This document shows positions 10,970 through 22,358 of a stretch of 64,000 nucleotides of DNA, piece by piece. The notes under the pieces are model-generated. The model was not told where the DNA came from. It made no database searches and saw only the letters and a list, made by a program, of their open reading frames with translations. Positions within the stretch are counted from its first letter, which is position 1. Every line of letters begins with the position of its first letter. The stretch lies in contig OZ024845.1 of NCBI GenBank assembly GCA_964017145.1, forward strand, positions 2,418,001 through 2,482,000. The letters are read 5' to 3'. Position numbers and translations under genes: made by a program. This DNA comes from Agrocybe praecox. Taxonomy: Eukaryota > Basidiomycota > Agaricomycetes > Agaricales > Agrocybaceae.

Positions 10970-12640
10970 GCTTGCTTTCGTTTTCTGTGGCTTGTACTCA
11001 CGGTGCGTCTCAGCCCCAGTGGTTATAGACCTGCTCTATAATTTAGCTTATTCTTTGGTTTAATAGTTACTGGTCACGATTTCTCTCATTTGCCTTGTTG
11101 TCTTCCTTGTCGTTTTCTTGTTATCTGTCTTTTTCTAGCTTGCTCATCATTCATCCGCCATTCAATTCATCCCATTTTTGTTCATGCATGTCCACTGAAT
11201 GCCATCATCACCTTACCCACTGTATTGTTGCTATAGGATTTTTCCCAAAAGCGATACTCTCTATACCTGCCTGCCTCGTCATCATCATCATCTTACCACA
11301 CTCACATGTGCACCCTTTTTCGAGTTTAATAGGGTGTCCGACTGGCTTTTTGACCTTCAACTGGGCCCAGCAACTGTGCTTTATAATTGAATCAATGATG
11401 TGCATATCTTAAAGTATGTGCATTGTTGGCTCGAAAAATCACCATCATAATGAAACACTCTTGCTGGCACTCCAAATTGTTTCTCCAATTTCCTCATGAC
11501 TCATCTATGCATTTTGATGCACCTGGATACTCGTTGGCTACTTATAAATATATGGATGATATTCACCCTGCTCTTACATCCTCCCAATGCCATCCTCTGT
11601 TCATGCTTTTCCGAGTTTTCGAGTTTTACCACCCCGAGTTTGACCTTTATTGGAGTCCCTGGACCTGATTGTTGGCCTGTCAAATAACCTTCGGATTCAT
11701 TCACAGTATACTATCTACTACCTTCTCTCATCCAATGTTAACCTTTCTTCCTCCTTCCCTTCCATCCCATTTCATCTGGGTCTGTCCAAGTCCCTTTATT
11801 TTGGATTCCGGCATGCATGCTTTTCTTGTGTCTGTTTTTGTGTATGTGTATGCATATCATCCATATGCATACACCTATACACATATTCGACATGATATGC
11901 AGGCTTATTCATGGTTTGTATTTTCTTCTTTGTTGGTGGTGGTTGGTGTACATGCTTGTTTCTAATTTTCTTTGTTACGTTTTTGTCTCTGTATCTTTTT
12001 ATGCTTCTCCCTCTTCTCCCTATTCTTCTTCTACTTTTATTTATTTATCCAATTTGTGTCTTTTTAATTTTAATTTTTTTAGGATTTTAAACAAAGGCTA
12101 GCTGGTTTGTTGGTGAAGATATATAGTCCACTTTGTTGTGTTCTATTTTTTGTTACCAGACATCAGCTAGTAATCCAATTGAATTTAGAGTGGTCTTTCT
12201 ATTCTTTTTTTCTTTTCTATTTATTTAGTACTTTTCTTTTGATATTGGGTGTTGTTGTTGTTCTTTCTTTATCTTCTTCCTTAGTGTATTTTGTCTTGGT
12301 TGTTCAATTTAAAATGGTCCTTATTCCTCTTTCTATGTTTTTTTTTTCTTTCTTGGACTTTGTATATTGCTTATATATATACACACATGTGGAACCTAGC
12401 TCCATCTTCCTGTTCCTTGTTTGAAGTGGTCCTTTTCTCACTCTGTGGTATCTTCTGTTGTTATTCATATGATTTTCAATATTGTTACCGCTTTTTTCAT
12501 ATTTTTTGTTGTTCTTTCTTTTCATATTTAAGCTCTTTTTTGAGCAATTATGCACTCCTCTTTGCATCCTCTGTATACTTAAAAGAAATATATATATAAA
12601 AGAAACCTTTTCGCTTCTTGGTTATAGAGTAGTTCTGATG
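10970..12640 (+). other. 1.6 kb pyrimidine-rich stretch after the zinc-cluster gene
   Basis: Strong strand asymmetry: T and C dominate the plus strand, with many TTTT, TTCTT and CTTCC runs from the stop at 10969 to about 12600. Open frames here are a by-product of that bias (Phe, Ser and Leu rich). It could be an exceptionally long 3' untranslated region, or a separate non-coding transcript. Beyond 12640 composition returns to normal up to TAF13. Confidence 0.55.
11839..11883 (+). other. hairpin in the pyrimidine-rich stretch
   Basis: A 12 bp perfect stem (GTGTATGCATAT at 11846-11857 with its complement at 11863-11874) closes a 5 nt loop. Seven further outer pairs follow across a 2 nt bulge. 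It is the only strong hairpin I noticed in this region and could be an RNA element of the putative long 3' UTR. Confidence 0.5.
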
Positions 12641-13215
12641 ATATAGTATATATTTAGTTATCTGAGTATGACATGATCATTACTTAACTGTTTGATTCTT
12701 GTGGAGCTTAATATAGCTCTTTTTCCCAGATATCCTAATGCACTGAATATCCCTTGTTGTTTGTGGGACCTCATTCAGAGTTTTTTTACTCTTATCTGTA
12801 TATTGGCGCTGGATATAATTAACCTATGTCCGTAATATTTTTAGTACATACCTTGTATGTGCCGCCAATCCAAAGTATCTGACATAAGCTACAATAAATC
12901 AAGCAAACTATGGAGTGGAAATAAAGGTAAATTTAGCAGAGAAATGAGAGGTAACACTGCCTGAGTCCATATCACATATTAATGTCCGTTATTCATCGTT
13001 TTATCGAACACTGAGTGCTCCCAAAGATAAGCCCCACTAACTTCGGTGGTTATCTAGAGCTTTCGCGTAGCCGTTTAATAATTTAGAAGTATGGTGGCGA
13101 TCTTTAATTTTTGAAGGTTCTGTGGTTTAGTTGCTTCCATATCAAATTTTGTATTGGATAAGGACGAACTTGGGACGAAGATCAATCACGGTCACAGGCT
13201 GGCGGACAGGAGTGA

Positions 13216-13241
13216 CACAGTATAGCGTGACCTATACTGTG
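13216..13241. promoter_or_regulatory. operator-like palindrome upstream of TAF13
   Basis: Ten-base arms CACAGTATAG and CTATACTGTG are separated by 6 nt and end 55 bp before the TAF13 start codon. The symmetry suits a dimeric DNA-binding protein, or a 5' UTR hairpin. No known factor is identified. Confidence 0.4.
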
Positions 13242-13296
13242 ACTCAGCCAAGCCAAGTATGTGTTGACCGTGAACCGCGTTCTGGACGAGAAAAAT

Positions 13297-14267
13297 ATGT
13301 CATACCCAGGATATACGCCTCCAATTCCAGGATCTGTACCCCCGACACCCACCGCTTATCCTTACGGCGCTTATCACCCATCAGCATACGCTCATCCAAC
13401 AACACCAGGCGCTTACACTTACGCACCAAATGCCTACCAAACAGGTGTAACGAGCTATGGCTGGTCGTATCCTTACAGCTACGTGCCCCAGCAGCATCCT
13501 CAGACTGCGGCAGCGGCAGCGGCGCTTCTTGCACAACATCAGCAGCACCATCAGCAGCAGCAGGCTCAACAGGCGCAACAGGCGCAACATACGCAGGTGC
13601 AGACGCCGCAGACACCTCAGCAGCAGCAAGTACAAGCTCAGCCACAGCAGCCATATCAGCAATTGCAGCAGTATCAGCTAGCAAGGCCGCCTGTGACGCC
13701 TGTGCATTCGCATGTGGCTACTTCAGCTACACCTCTTCCGCAGAGAACAGCTACATTCACAGCGTACACTCCTAGTTATGCGCGGGAGAGCATGTCGATG
13801 CATTCGGGAAGCAGAGGAGGCAGAAGGCAGTCAAATCTGAAGGGATTGTTTACTAAAGAACGTGAGTGCTTTACACTTTAGATTTCATTCGCTTTGCCTA
13901 ACCAACCTATGCAGTCAAAAATCTGATGTACGGGTTCGGTGACGATCGCAATCCAGCAAACGATACTGTGAACGTGATGGAAGAGATTTTAATCGAGTAC
14001 ATTACCGACGTGGTGTGTTTTTTTTCTCGTCGTGTTTATCATATCGGTCGGTGACTGATTATGGACTCCCCCAAGTGTCAAACAGCGACCGCGCCATCGA
14101 AAAAATCCAGATTATCGATAGACGACCTGCGGCGGGCGTTGTCGAGACCGGCAGACGCTAAGAAGCTGGCTAGGATGGAGGAGCTGCTGTTCATGCAGGA
14201 GGATATCAAGCGTGCCAGGTCCCAGTTCGACGAGGCCGATGGTCTGACCAGCGCGAAAGGTCTTTGA
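13297..14267 (+). CDS. TAF13: TFIID subunit TAF13 with long Q-rich N-terminus
   Basis: TAF13, a histone-fold subunit of the general transcription factor TFIID that pairs with TAF11. Three exons: 13297-13861, 13915-14012, 14076-14267 (855 nt, 284 residues). The conserved C-terminal 95 residues start KNLMYGFGDDRNP and continue through TVNVMEEILIEYITDV, a loop, SIDDLRRALSRPADAKKLARMEELL and a terminal helix KRARSQFDE. This is the usual TAF13 order. The first 188 residues are a Pro/Tyr-rich then Gln/Ala-rich extension, longer than in yeast or animal TAF13. The CAG/CAA-rich tract is about 13530-13680. A longer open frame upstream of 13297 begins with GTG, so the ATG at 13297 is preferred. Confidence 0.93.
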
Positions 14268-14651
14268 CAGCATAATGGGCCCTTTCATGGCGGTACCCAT
14301 CTTCATCGCGTTCTCGACCGTGTACGTCTATGCGTGCCCGATTGCCACGAGGGCAATCGTCCCTCAAAACGATGCATGTCTTCCAACACATTGTACTGCT
14401 ATCAATCATTCAATTCCCTGTAACACCCACTTGTATCGTACATTTCTGCTATTGTTTTTACATTATATGCATATTTAGAGACGAATTGTACAATTAGTTA
14501 TACCCCCAAAATAATATCTACGACATCTCTTTGCTGTTTGCATCGTCGTAGGGTTTGCCTCATGATGAGGTCGGTCATCATGGTGTGCGAGCTTTTGAGG
14601 GGCCGTCGTCGATGGCATTCGTGCAGTCTGCGGTCGTCGTAAAGGTAGCTC

Positions 14652-15375
14652 TTACTCTTCCATCTCATCTCCTTCATCCTCTTCTCCAGGTTCTTCACTT
14701 GTAGCTTTCGAACCATCTGCATCACCAGCAGTCGCATTCCGTCCCTGCACACCGCCCGACTGCGCCAGGGGCTTCACATGCTCCTTCAACCAGTCCTCCG
14801 ACTCCCAGATCGCCCTGTTCCCAGACAGGTTCGCAGCAGCTGTCTTCATCGGCCGTGCGAGGTTCACTTTGAGGACGCGCCCCTTCAGCTCGTTCATGTC
14901 CATGTTGTCGATCGCGTCTTGCGCGTCCGCAGAGGATGTGAATGTCACAAAGGCAAACCCACGGTGTTTGGGACCTACAGATGAATACTCCTTGAGTTGA
15001 GTTCGAACTAAATGAAGGAAGGATACATGGACACGAACCGTTTGGATTTGGGTTCTGGTGGTGTTGCGTTGCCGGTGGTGGAATCTGGACTTCGAGGATG
15101 TCGCCTGGGAGGTCAATTACGAGCATAGCAGTGTCCATGGCGCTCGAGGAGTCGAAAAACGCGTCAAATGGAGGTCAGCGATGTAAAGAACCGTTCGCAT
15201 TAATATAGAGATGAGATAAAGTAGATGTATATGTTCATCAGACCTGAAGAGATCTCTTATTCTGAAGAAAAAACGCACCAAACGTGGAGAAATTCTCATA
15301 TAGGACCGCCTCGTCTGTATCATCGCTAATCCCACCAACGAACACGGTTTTCTTCGCTTTTGTGCCTTCTTCCAT
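14652..15375 (-). CDS. cyclophilin-E-like RRM protein lacking a PPIase domain
   Basis: RNA-binding protein, 161 residues. Exons: 15375-15279, 15104-15039, 14974-14652 (486 nt). A single RRM occupies roughly residues 8-95: RNP2 is VFVGGI and RNP1 is HRGFAFVTF, followed by AIDNMDMNELKGRVLKVNLA. The ending of the domain matches the RRM of cyclophilin E (PPIE/Cyp33 type). No peptidyl-prolyl isomerase domain follows; the protein ends in an acidic EEPGEEDEGDEMEE tail. Such stand-alone relatives exist in fungi. The 3' end converges with TAF13. The likely role is in nuclear RNA handling (inference). Confidence 0.85.
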
Positions 15376-15854
15376 GGTGTTTGGTGCGTTAAGTGAAGCT
15401 GAGTGTTTCGGTGTTTGAGGTTTGAGAAATCGAGATTCTGTGATGGTGGTGGCGGTAAAGGCTAATTAGGTCCGACAATTGGACCCAGACGCGCTTTGCT
15501 TCTCATCTCCCATCATTCTCTGAAATCTGCACGACGAACCTATGAGGATCTCACATTCCATTACCGACCAGGCCGTTTCTTTACAGTCCCAATACCTGCT
15601 ATCGCCTGGTCAAATATCGAACGTGCCATTTGGCAACAGCAGAACCTCTGAACAACACCGACATTTACGTATGCAATTCCTTCAGAATGTGTACCTCTCA
15701 GTCATTTCTGCATGACCCTAAGGAGTCCAGGACAGGCGTATAATCAAAAATGAACGTTGCACATGGGCGACACTTTGGAGTGACGTATTCAATTCTATTC
15801 AATGCGCGACATACCGCCTTCGAGATGACGAAAACCAAACCACTGCTGCACAAG
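15376..15854. other. spacer between RRM gene and lysozyme pseudogene
   Basis: About 480 bp. A 57-codon open frame begins at the ATG at 15542 (+) and shows no recognisable feature. The rest should hold the RRM gene promoter and the former lysozyme promoter. Confidence 0.3.
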
Positions 15855-16535
15855 ATGTTTCGTCAACTCCTCGTCACTCTCAGTGCTACTCATGCTACTA
15901 TTAGTGATGCTTGTACCGCTGGAAGCACCCCAGGTGTCTGCTCAAGCAATACTTCTTGGACTTCGGCTGGAAGAACTACCTACACCAGGTACTGCTCTAA
16001 CGATCCCACCGACGTCAAATGTTGCACCAAGACGTGTGGAAGTGGTGGTACTTGCCGTTTACTAGTTCTTGCACCACCCGCAACACTCAGACAGGTACTG
16101 TAATCATTATTTGCGTAAATACTCGACGTCTGAATTTATTTTTCAATGCTAGGACTCTGCCCTGGTCCGTTCGGATTTACGTGTTGCCTACCAGTATTAA
16201 GCAGCTGTTCCGCCCCATCCTCCGTCAACGATGCTATCATCAGCCTCATCAAGAGCTCCGAAACCCCGACCACCGCCACCTCTCTCTTGAAGAATGACCT
16301 CAAGACGTTCATTGATTCCATCTACAAGGACATCAAGAGCAGCATCCAGCTGAATGAGAACTAGTTCGGTGCGCTCGTGTCGTGGGCGTTCAACGCCGGG
16401 TGTGGGAATACAGATAGCTCGACTTTGATTGCGAGATTAAACAATGGGGAAAGCCCGAATACGATCGCTACTGAGGAACTCGTCAAGTGGAACAAGACTG
16501 TCTCGACCAAAATCGTACACCCTAATTGCCAAATG
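15855..16535 (+). pseudogene. decayed GH24 lysozyme, inverted copy
   Basis: Diverged copy of the lysozyme at 5340-6205, with the same two-exon layout. The ATG at 15855 opens a signal peptide and the Cys-rich N-terminus (CTAGSTPGVC..., CCTKTCGSGGTC). At least four lesions are visible. There is a one-base loss near 16063 just before the exon end. The catalytic core is missing: the segment carrying the Glu and PTVGYGH is replaced by a direct join from LIKSSE to TTATSLL. A stop TAG lies at 16362-16364 where the intact copy has CAG (Gln). The C-terminal GLVTRRANE block is also lost. It converges with laccase 2, mirroring the left arm. Confidence 0.9.
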
Positions 16536-16752
16536 TGTGTAGCCTCTTCTGTTGTAATCTTTGAAATTTATGGTTTTTCTAGACATTTTTAAAAGTTCAA
16601 TTTCTGCCACAAAAATGATGTACTCGGCATTTTCGAAGCTTGAGGAACGTGGTCGCAACTCTGGGGGCTCGTGTTTATACATTGGGAAGAACAAGCTTTT
16701 TTACGTCGGGCTGCAAGACGAATTGTACTTAATACATTCTTTATATCCAAGT

Positions 16753-19615
16753 TTACTGTTGAGAAGGCGGTAGCGCAGCATATACCGGGCACAGATCCAA
16801 CCATGTCTGCTTGATGATTTCTGACTGCGGTCCCGTGCGTTGGTCGTTGGGCCTTTCTGCGAACACGACAGCGAGTCCTGCTTCCAGATGCCAATCTGGT
16901 AGTATTAATGGAAAAAATTCATTGGTGAGCACTTCCATTAATTACTAGATTGAATCGAAAGGAGATATACTCACCGATGTCTATAAACAGATTAAAAAAC
17001 CCGAGATGGTGGTGTTAGCTAAGGCTCCTCTGACAGATCTGAGAAAAGTAGGCTTTGGTATTTTCACTCACGGCAATGGAAGAACCTGGAATTCAACGTT
17101 CAAGTAAGCCAAGCAGGTTCAACTCGATCCTATACTAGAGTGGAGAACTTACCAAGGTCCCGGATTATCAGCCTGGAATCGAATAATGACAGTAGAGCCT
17201 GAAGCGTAATTTGAAGGCGTCAAGCGGCGATTAGTATCTAATATGCGTGCTATTGGAATGTTCATGTCACGTACCTCCGACGCCAACGACGTCGCGACGA
17301 GGGGGGTTGACATAGTTTTGAGGACCTTGCATTGATTGAACTATGTCGAATGCATGACCGTGCAAGCTGGGCGAGAATGAGTAATGGTTTAAACGTAGGG
17401 GAATGAGGTTCCTTACTGGAATGGACTGAAGAAAGATCATCAATGGATAGTAATAAGTAAATCTTCATCGTTCAGAGCTTGTATGGCTTACTGGATATGT
17501 CCTATATCGGATATTTAGCGCCTCAATACGAGATACGAAAGTTTTACAACGCACCTTGAGGTGATCCATGAATGACGAGTTCAATAACTTCATTCCTGTC
17601 CAACACAAATGTATGCTCCGTCGTTGTGAAGTTACTCTCGAAACTAAATCCATTTGCAATAATGTTCAGCAAAGTAGGAAGGTCTGGGGGGAGGTATGAA
17701 ATTCCGTTGAATTCCCACTATTGCGGTATTATATTATTAGCGCCCAGTAACTCGTGATGATATATGTGTGGCGTACCATCAATCTCCCGTTCCTAACCTC
17801 GCTGTTGAAGTTAAGATCAATTACACGGTCCGCTGGCGCACTGCCTCCAGGCGCGCCCGGATTTTCCAGAGCTGCAAGTTGATATTCTTGCAACAAATTC
17901 TGGACACCGTCGTCGGCTTTAGTTGTTGGCTCGACGTCTGGGGCTCCTTGGTAATGAAGCACGGCGTAGACGTTCTTTGTATCCACTTTATGAGAGTTGA
18001 GTTGATTGATTGATTGATTTTGTAGCTGGACACTCACAATTTTTATTATCGCTGTCATGCTGGAGAGTCATCGGCCCCCGAATCCAGTAATTGGCAACAG
18101 GCTTATTCGCAGTAAGCACGACGGAATATCGCTGGGCGACGTAGATATCGAAGCCATCCACAGTGTGCGGGACATGGTTGATACCATCAACCTGCAGATA
18201 ACAGAGTTGTAAGTGTACCGAACCCCGTTAAATTGGAGTTATTTATGTTCATGATCGTACCTCGATGATAGTCAGAGGGTGGCCCTCGATAGAGAAACGG
18301 TACTGTGCGTATGCCGAGATGTTGATAACGCGGAAACGGTATCGTTTTCCTTGAACGACGTTGACGCGGGCACGTACGACCTGGGGTCCTCCGTTGTATC
18401 GTCCGATTCCATTTATAAGACCGCAATCCGGGATCTAGGCCCTTGTTAGTTAACTTGGACTTCCAACATGAGGTGAAAACCAACTCACGGGTTCGTCATT
18501 CCCCTGCAAAAATATCTCTTCCATTCCTGGTGCGGGCTAATAAAATGAATGAATGTGATTAGATTCATCGAGGAGTTCTGATCTCGGGAGCAAAGAAGCA
18601 AACCTTGTGGTACCAATCTGCTAGAGTAATGACAGTAGATGCATCGTCCACATCATAGAGAGAGAGGTGCGGATCAGTGGGATCTTATCAGAAGGGATTA
18701 GAAATGTCAAGAAGGTTTGTTGATCATATAAAGAAACCGAGTACCATAGATTACGAGAGCACTGCGCAGTTGTTAGGTATCTTATTATACGTTACAATAT
18801 GTAGCAACGTACCCTCGAAGTCCATCCACGTATTGGGACGACAAATGACTGCGAGAACATTCAAATTTCATTAAAGACTGAAGGCGGGAACACCATTAGA
18901 ACTATTTACCTATGATACCTGAAGAGCGCAGTCAGTAATGTTTATCCATATCATACGCATACGAGGAACTCACCAGAAAGTTCCAGATTGTCCGTTGAGT
19001 GGTACTTCAAGAAAATTGGGTCAAGATCAAGGAGTAAAGTAATGAGGGCGGATGCGACCTACTATCGTAAGTATAAGAATGACCCGGGGCAATTGGGCAT
19101 TGGTTCACCATGGCCGCTTTATTCGGGAAGATGGGTCAATGGCATGTACATGGTCGATATAATCGAGTATGGTACATACGTCCGTCCTCGGAGGCAGTTC
19201 TCATTTGGAACTGGGTTAATAGTGAAGAGATAGATTTATATGAGGGTACGTTCGCCTCTGAACGATGATGAGACGCTTACCAGACCATGCCAATGGATGG
19301 ATGTACTTTGTCTATAGCACAGATAATCAATGAGGATAAACCAGCATATATGCGAGCGAAAGGACTTTACCTCATGGTAGGGTTTGACAATTGGTCGTTG
19401 ACCGTGATGTGGAGGACATCGTTCTTGTTCGCTTGAATTAGGGTGCCAGGAAACACCCCATTCACGATGACACCAGCCCTAGAGAATCCGTCTGGGGCGA
19501 CAACGCTATTATCGAGATTGAAAGCGATATTAACGTCGGCACCATGGACCCCAGGGATAGCGAGTCTTAAGAGAGCTAGCACCACAAATTTGTGGAAGGA
19601 TGAAGGAAAGACCAT
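16753..19615 (-). CDS. laccase 2 (secreted multicopper oxidase, 21 exons)
   Basis: Intact laccase, 533 residues, paralogue of the gene at 2127. Exons in gene order: 19615-19371, 19311-19281, 19210-19180, 19116-19063, 19004-18974, 18918-18910, 18848-18813, 18761-18745, 18683-18604, 18536-18489, 18434-18261, 18191-18038, 17985-17777, 17717-17555, 17501-17492, 17425-17417, 17366-17275, 17198-17153, 17085-17072, 16980-16975, 16895-16753 (1602 nt). Most exon lengths match copy 1 exactly, including the 17, 10, 9, 14 and 6 nt exons. One extra intron splits WYHSH, leaving a 9 nt exon at 18910-18918. All four copper signatures are complete and the axial residue is Leu. The chosen ATG gives a signal peptide [16 protein letters not shown]. 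An in-frame upstream TTG/ATG region to 19693 is less likely. Confidence 0.94.
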
Positions 19616-22358
19616 CGTATTTCGAACGGCTGGGGAATTCGAGAACAGATGCATACCGCCTTTTATTCTAAAGGTTTTTCTCAGTAGGCACAAGAATAAT
19701 TACCAGGTCTATTCGTATTCGTTAGAGGCACTTGCGTTCCTTTTGTCCAAATAAATGTGCAAAGGTACGGAATGATGGAGAGATCTAATCTTGAGCGGTT
19801 TTCAGAAAAAATTCTTGGTATTCATGAGAGCTCGAGGGCAACGGATATGAAACGATCTAATAAAGTCCAAAACACCCCCCGGATTCATTGAGGATTTCGG
19901 ATAGGAAAGATTCTTTCAGACTGTAAATATCGAACAAGTGGAGCAAGCTAAAAATCAGCCAAGAACTGGTCCTATACATAACTGGCCGTAAGGTTTCGTA
20001 TACATGCACTTGCTGGTTCAGTCCATGGAGATGCCGAAGAAACTTGCGCGCGCTCGATGGTTTCCCTGTGGTCGCTGGAAATGACCGCATCGGCCCGGGG
20101 AATTGGCGCCGGCATGTTACGTATTGTTCGATATATGTATCGGCGCCTATGTGCTTGGTTTTATGTGCGACTGGGATGAACAAGTCGTTTCTTCGTAAGG
20201 TTGATATTTGAGAACCAGTTCACCTTTTAGAATAAGCTCGTAATGGGGATTCAAGATAAAACAAAGATTGGTTACATTATTTTAATGATAGATATCCCGA
20301 AAAAGCCCGTTTGTAAGGCTTTATCCCACAATGTCAGATGAAGAGTACTACGTCATCAACCGCTTTGGTGGGGTTTTGAATACGAGGACTTTGACTCATG
20401 ACATTGATGGCCGTCTTATGTCAGTGTCGAGTGAAGTCTGGTGAAGCGGGGCATGTGGATGCACCCTATCGACAGGTTCCTGTATAATGGAAGAACCCGA
20501 AACATGGGAACCTGTGTCAAAGTTGACCAGCGGAGCAGCTGGCGTACTGCGCCGAACGATGGCCGATAGAAAATGAACATGGCATCCGCCCAAATCAGTG
20601 GTTATGGCATTCGTCCATCACCGCCCAGTGACAAGGAACTGGGGAGAGTGCCTGGGCTTGGCACGCCGCTTAATAAACAAGGCGGTAGCCATATTAATCC
20701 ATGTGAACGGTTATTGTGTATAAACCTACTACGTGCGTACATCGATAAATTGAATGATTTGACAGTGACCCAGATTCCTTGGATTTCATCCTAAAACTTG
20801 TCAGCTTCGAACCCAAATGATAAGATTTTGTAAGTACACATCTTGCTAATCCCTCTTCCCAGGTTGTGAATCCGGACTGTACGCAGCCGCTTTCAAAACA
20901 ATTAAACCTTTGATGTTATCTGCCAGGGTCGTGCATTTCAGCTATGCATGACGAGTACCACTTCCGCACGACTCGGACACCCACCGTGGGTGGTGTCATT
21001 TGACCTTGAACGACCTTGTTTGTGTAGGTCGCGGTCCGCACACTGGCGAGTTGGTTGATACATATACACCATACGCCTCTTTTCGCATCAGGTTAACAAT
21101 GTGTATAAGTAATAAGACGTGTCGATTTTGTCGCTGGAATTTAGGGCCATTCAATTCTCCGCTTTCTAGAGCGAGTTCAAAATTTGGAAAGGTAATGGAA
21201 TCTTGTGACTCTTGTTGTATTGAACTAGCGCCTATGTATTGAGCAAGCGATCCAGAGCGGAGGTTGAAGTTTCGGCCACACCACTCGGTGCCTCACCTAG
21301 GCCTCACCCCTTTCCCTGCAAAACATCGAAGTGGTATTTGTCTATTCTCTCCACTCGTATGGTTTAGAGCGACCTACACCATGACTGGCATATTGATGTA
21401 GTCACTCCAATGCTGAGTCCACTGATCTGGGTCCTACATTGGCTTGCTGTGTTAACAGTAAGGTTCCCACTCCCCGAAAATACATATAAAAGGAAATAAA
21501 AATGTTGACCATCACGTAATCTTAAATCAGTATCACATGATTCCTTCCCTTTCTGGTCGCCTCAAAACCCATAATTCAGAAAATGTTGACCGTTTGTGTG
21601 CTTTTGTTTTGCTGAGGCTTTGCTGCTTCCTTTTCTGGCCACCTCAAAACCCGTAATTCAGAAAATGTTGACCGTTTGTTTGCGCTTGCTTGTCTCCGTC
21701 CTCTCCGTTTGCCCCCAAACCCGTAATTCAAAAAATGTACTTGCTTGACTGCGTCCTGTGCTATGACGTTGTTAAGCATTCGGATTTTGTTTGAATTTTG
21801 TTTAAACTTCCCTTCTTTTCTGAACCTTTCATAGTTCAAACCCTTGTGTAAGAAAATATCTGTTTGTCCCTTCCAGTCTCCAGAGTTGATTTAGATGTCG
21901 TTGACGCTTGAGATCTCAGACACAATGGCACACAGAAATTTGTTCTGGGTGAAAATACTAATTCTTATTATACCCAGTATTTCTTTAATTTGGCTGCGAG
22001 GAACCAACCGAAGGTTGGTGACGAGCGGCCCACAAAAGGCGAGAACTCGAATTGAGTGAAAATCCTAATAGAGAGCTGTTTTGAAACTGTGCACGGAAAT
22101 TGCATGATGCGTTTCCTTGATGCGCAATGAAGACACATACAAATTATCAGAATTGGTTTGGTATTGGTGATAACAAGAACTTGACGTAGTACAGAAGGTT
22201 CAAAGTCAGACAGCAAGCCCTGGAGACAAAGGCGACGCTAGTTGTCAACTTTGTTGTCTTTCCAATGCATAAGAATTTTAGGACCAGTTTCGAGTTGCCA
22301 CCCCAGCTCATTTGCCGACTTCACACTGAAAGGGCAAGGATAAATTTAAGATCAAAGC
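19616..22358. other. gene-poor interval
   Basis: 2.7 kb between laccase 2 and the hairpin element. Open frames up to about 108 codons exist (for example 19857-20183 minus) but show no motif, intron logic or codon regularity I trust. It contains the laccase 2 promoter and the short tandem repeat at 21541-21740. Nothing else is supported. Confidence 0.5.
21541..21740. repeat. degenerate tandem repeat, three units
   Basis: Three imperfect copies of a block reading roughly CCTCAAAACCCGTAATTCAG followed by AAAATGTTGACCGTTTG. They start near 21561, 21643 and 21708 and the period falls from about 80 to about 65 bases. The last copy is truncated. It lies in non-coding DNA. Confidence 0.8.

Noticed and set aside
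10503..11063. A 186-codon Leu/Pro-rich frame overlapping the zinc-cluster gene
   Set aside because: Out-of-frame reading of the Pro/Ala-rich last exon; no independent evidence.
11095..12600. Several overlapping Phe/Ser/Leu-rich frames of about 100 codons
   Set aside because: They arise from the pyrimidine bias of the strand and have no start, motif or intron logic.
13131..13775. A 214-codon plus-strand frame overlapping TAF13
   Set aside because: It is a shadow of the CAG/CAA-rich N-terminal TAF13 exon in another frame; TAF13 has conserved domain and splice support.
19857..20183. A 108-codon minus-strand frame downstream in the gene-poor interval
   Set aside because: No recognisable motif, composition or splice continuation; likely chance.
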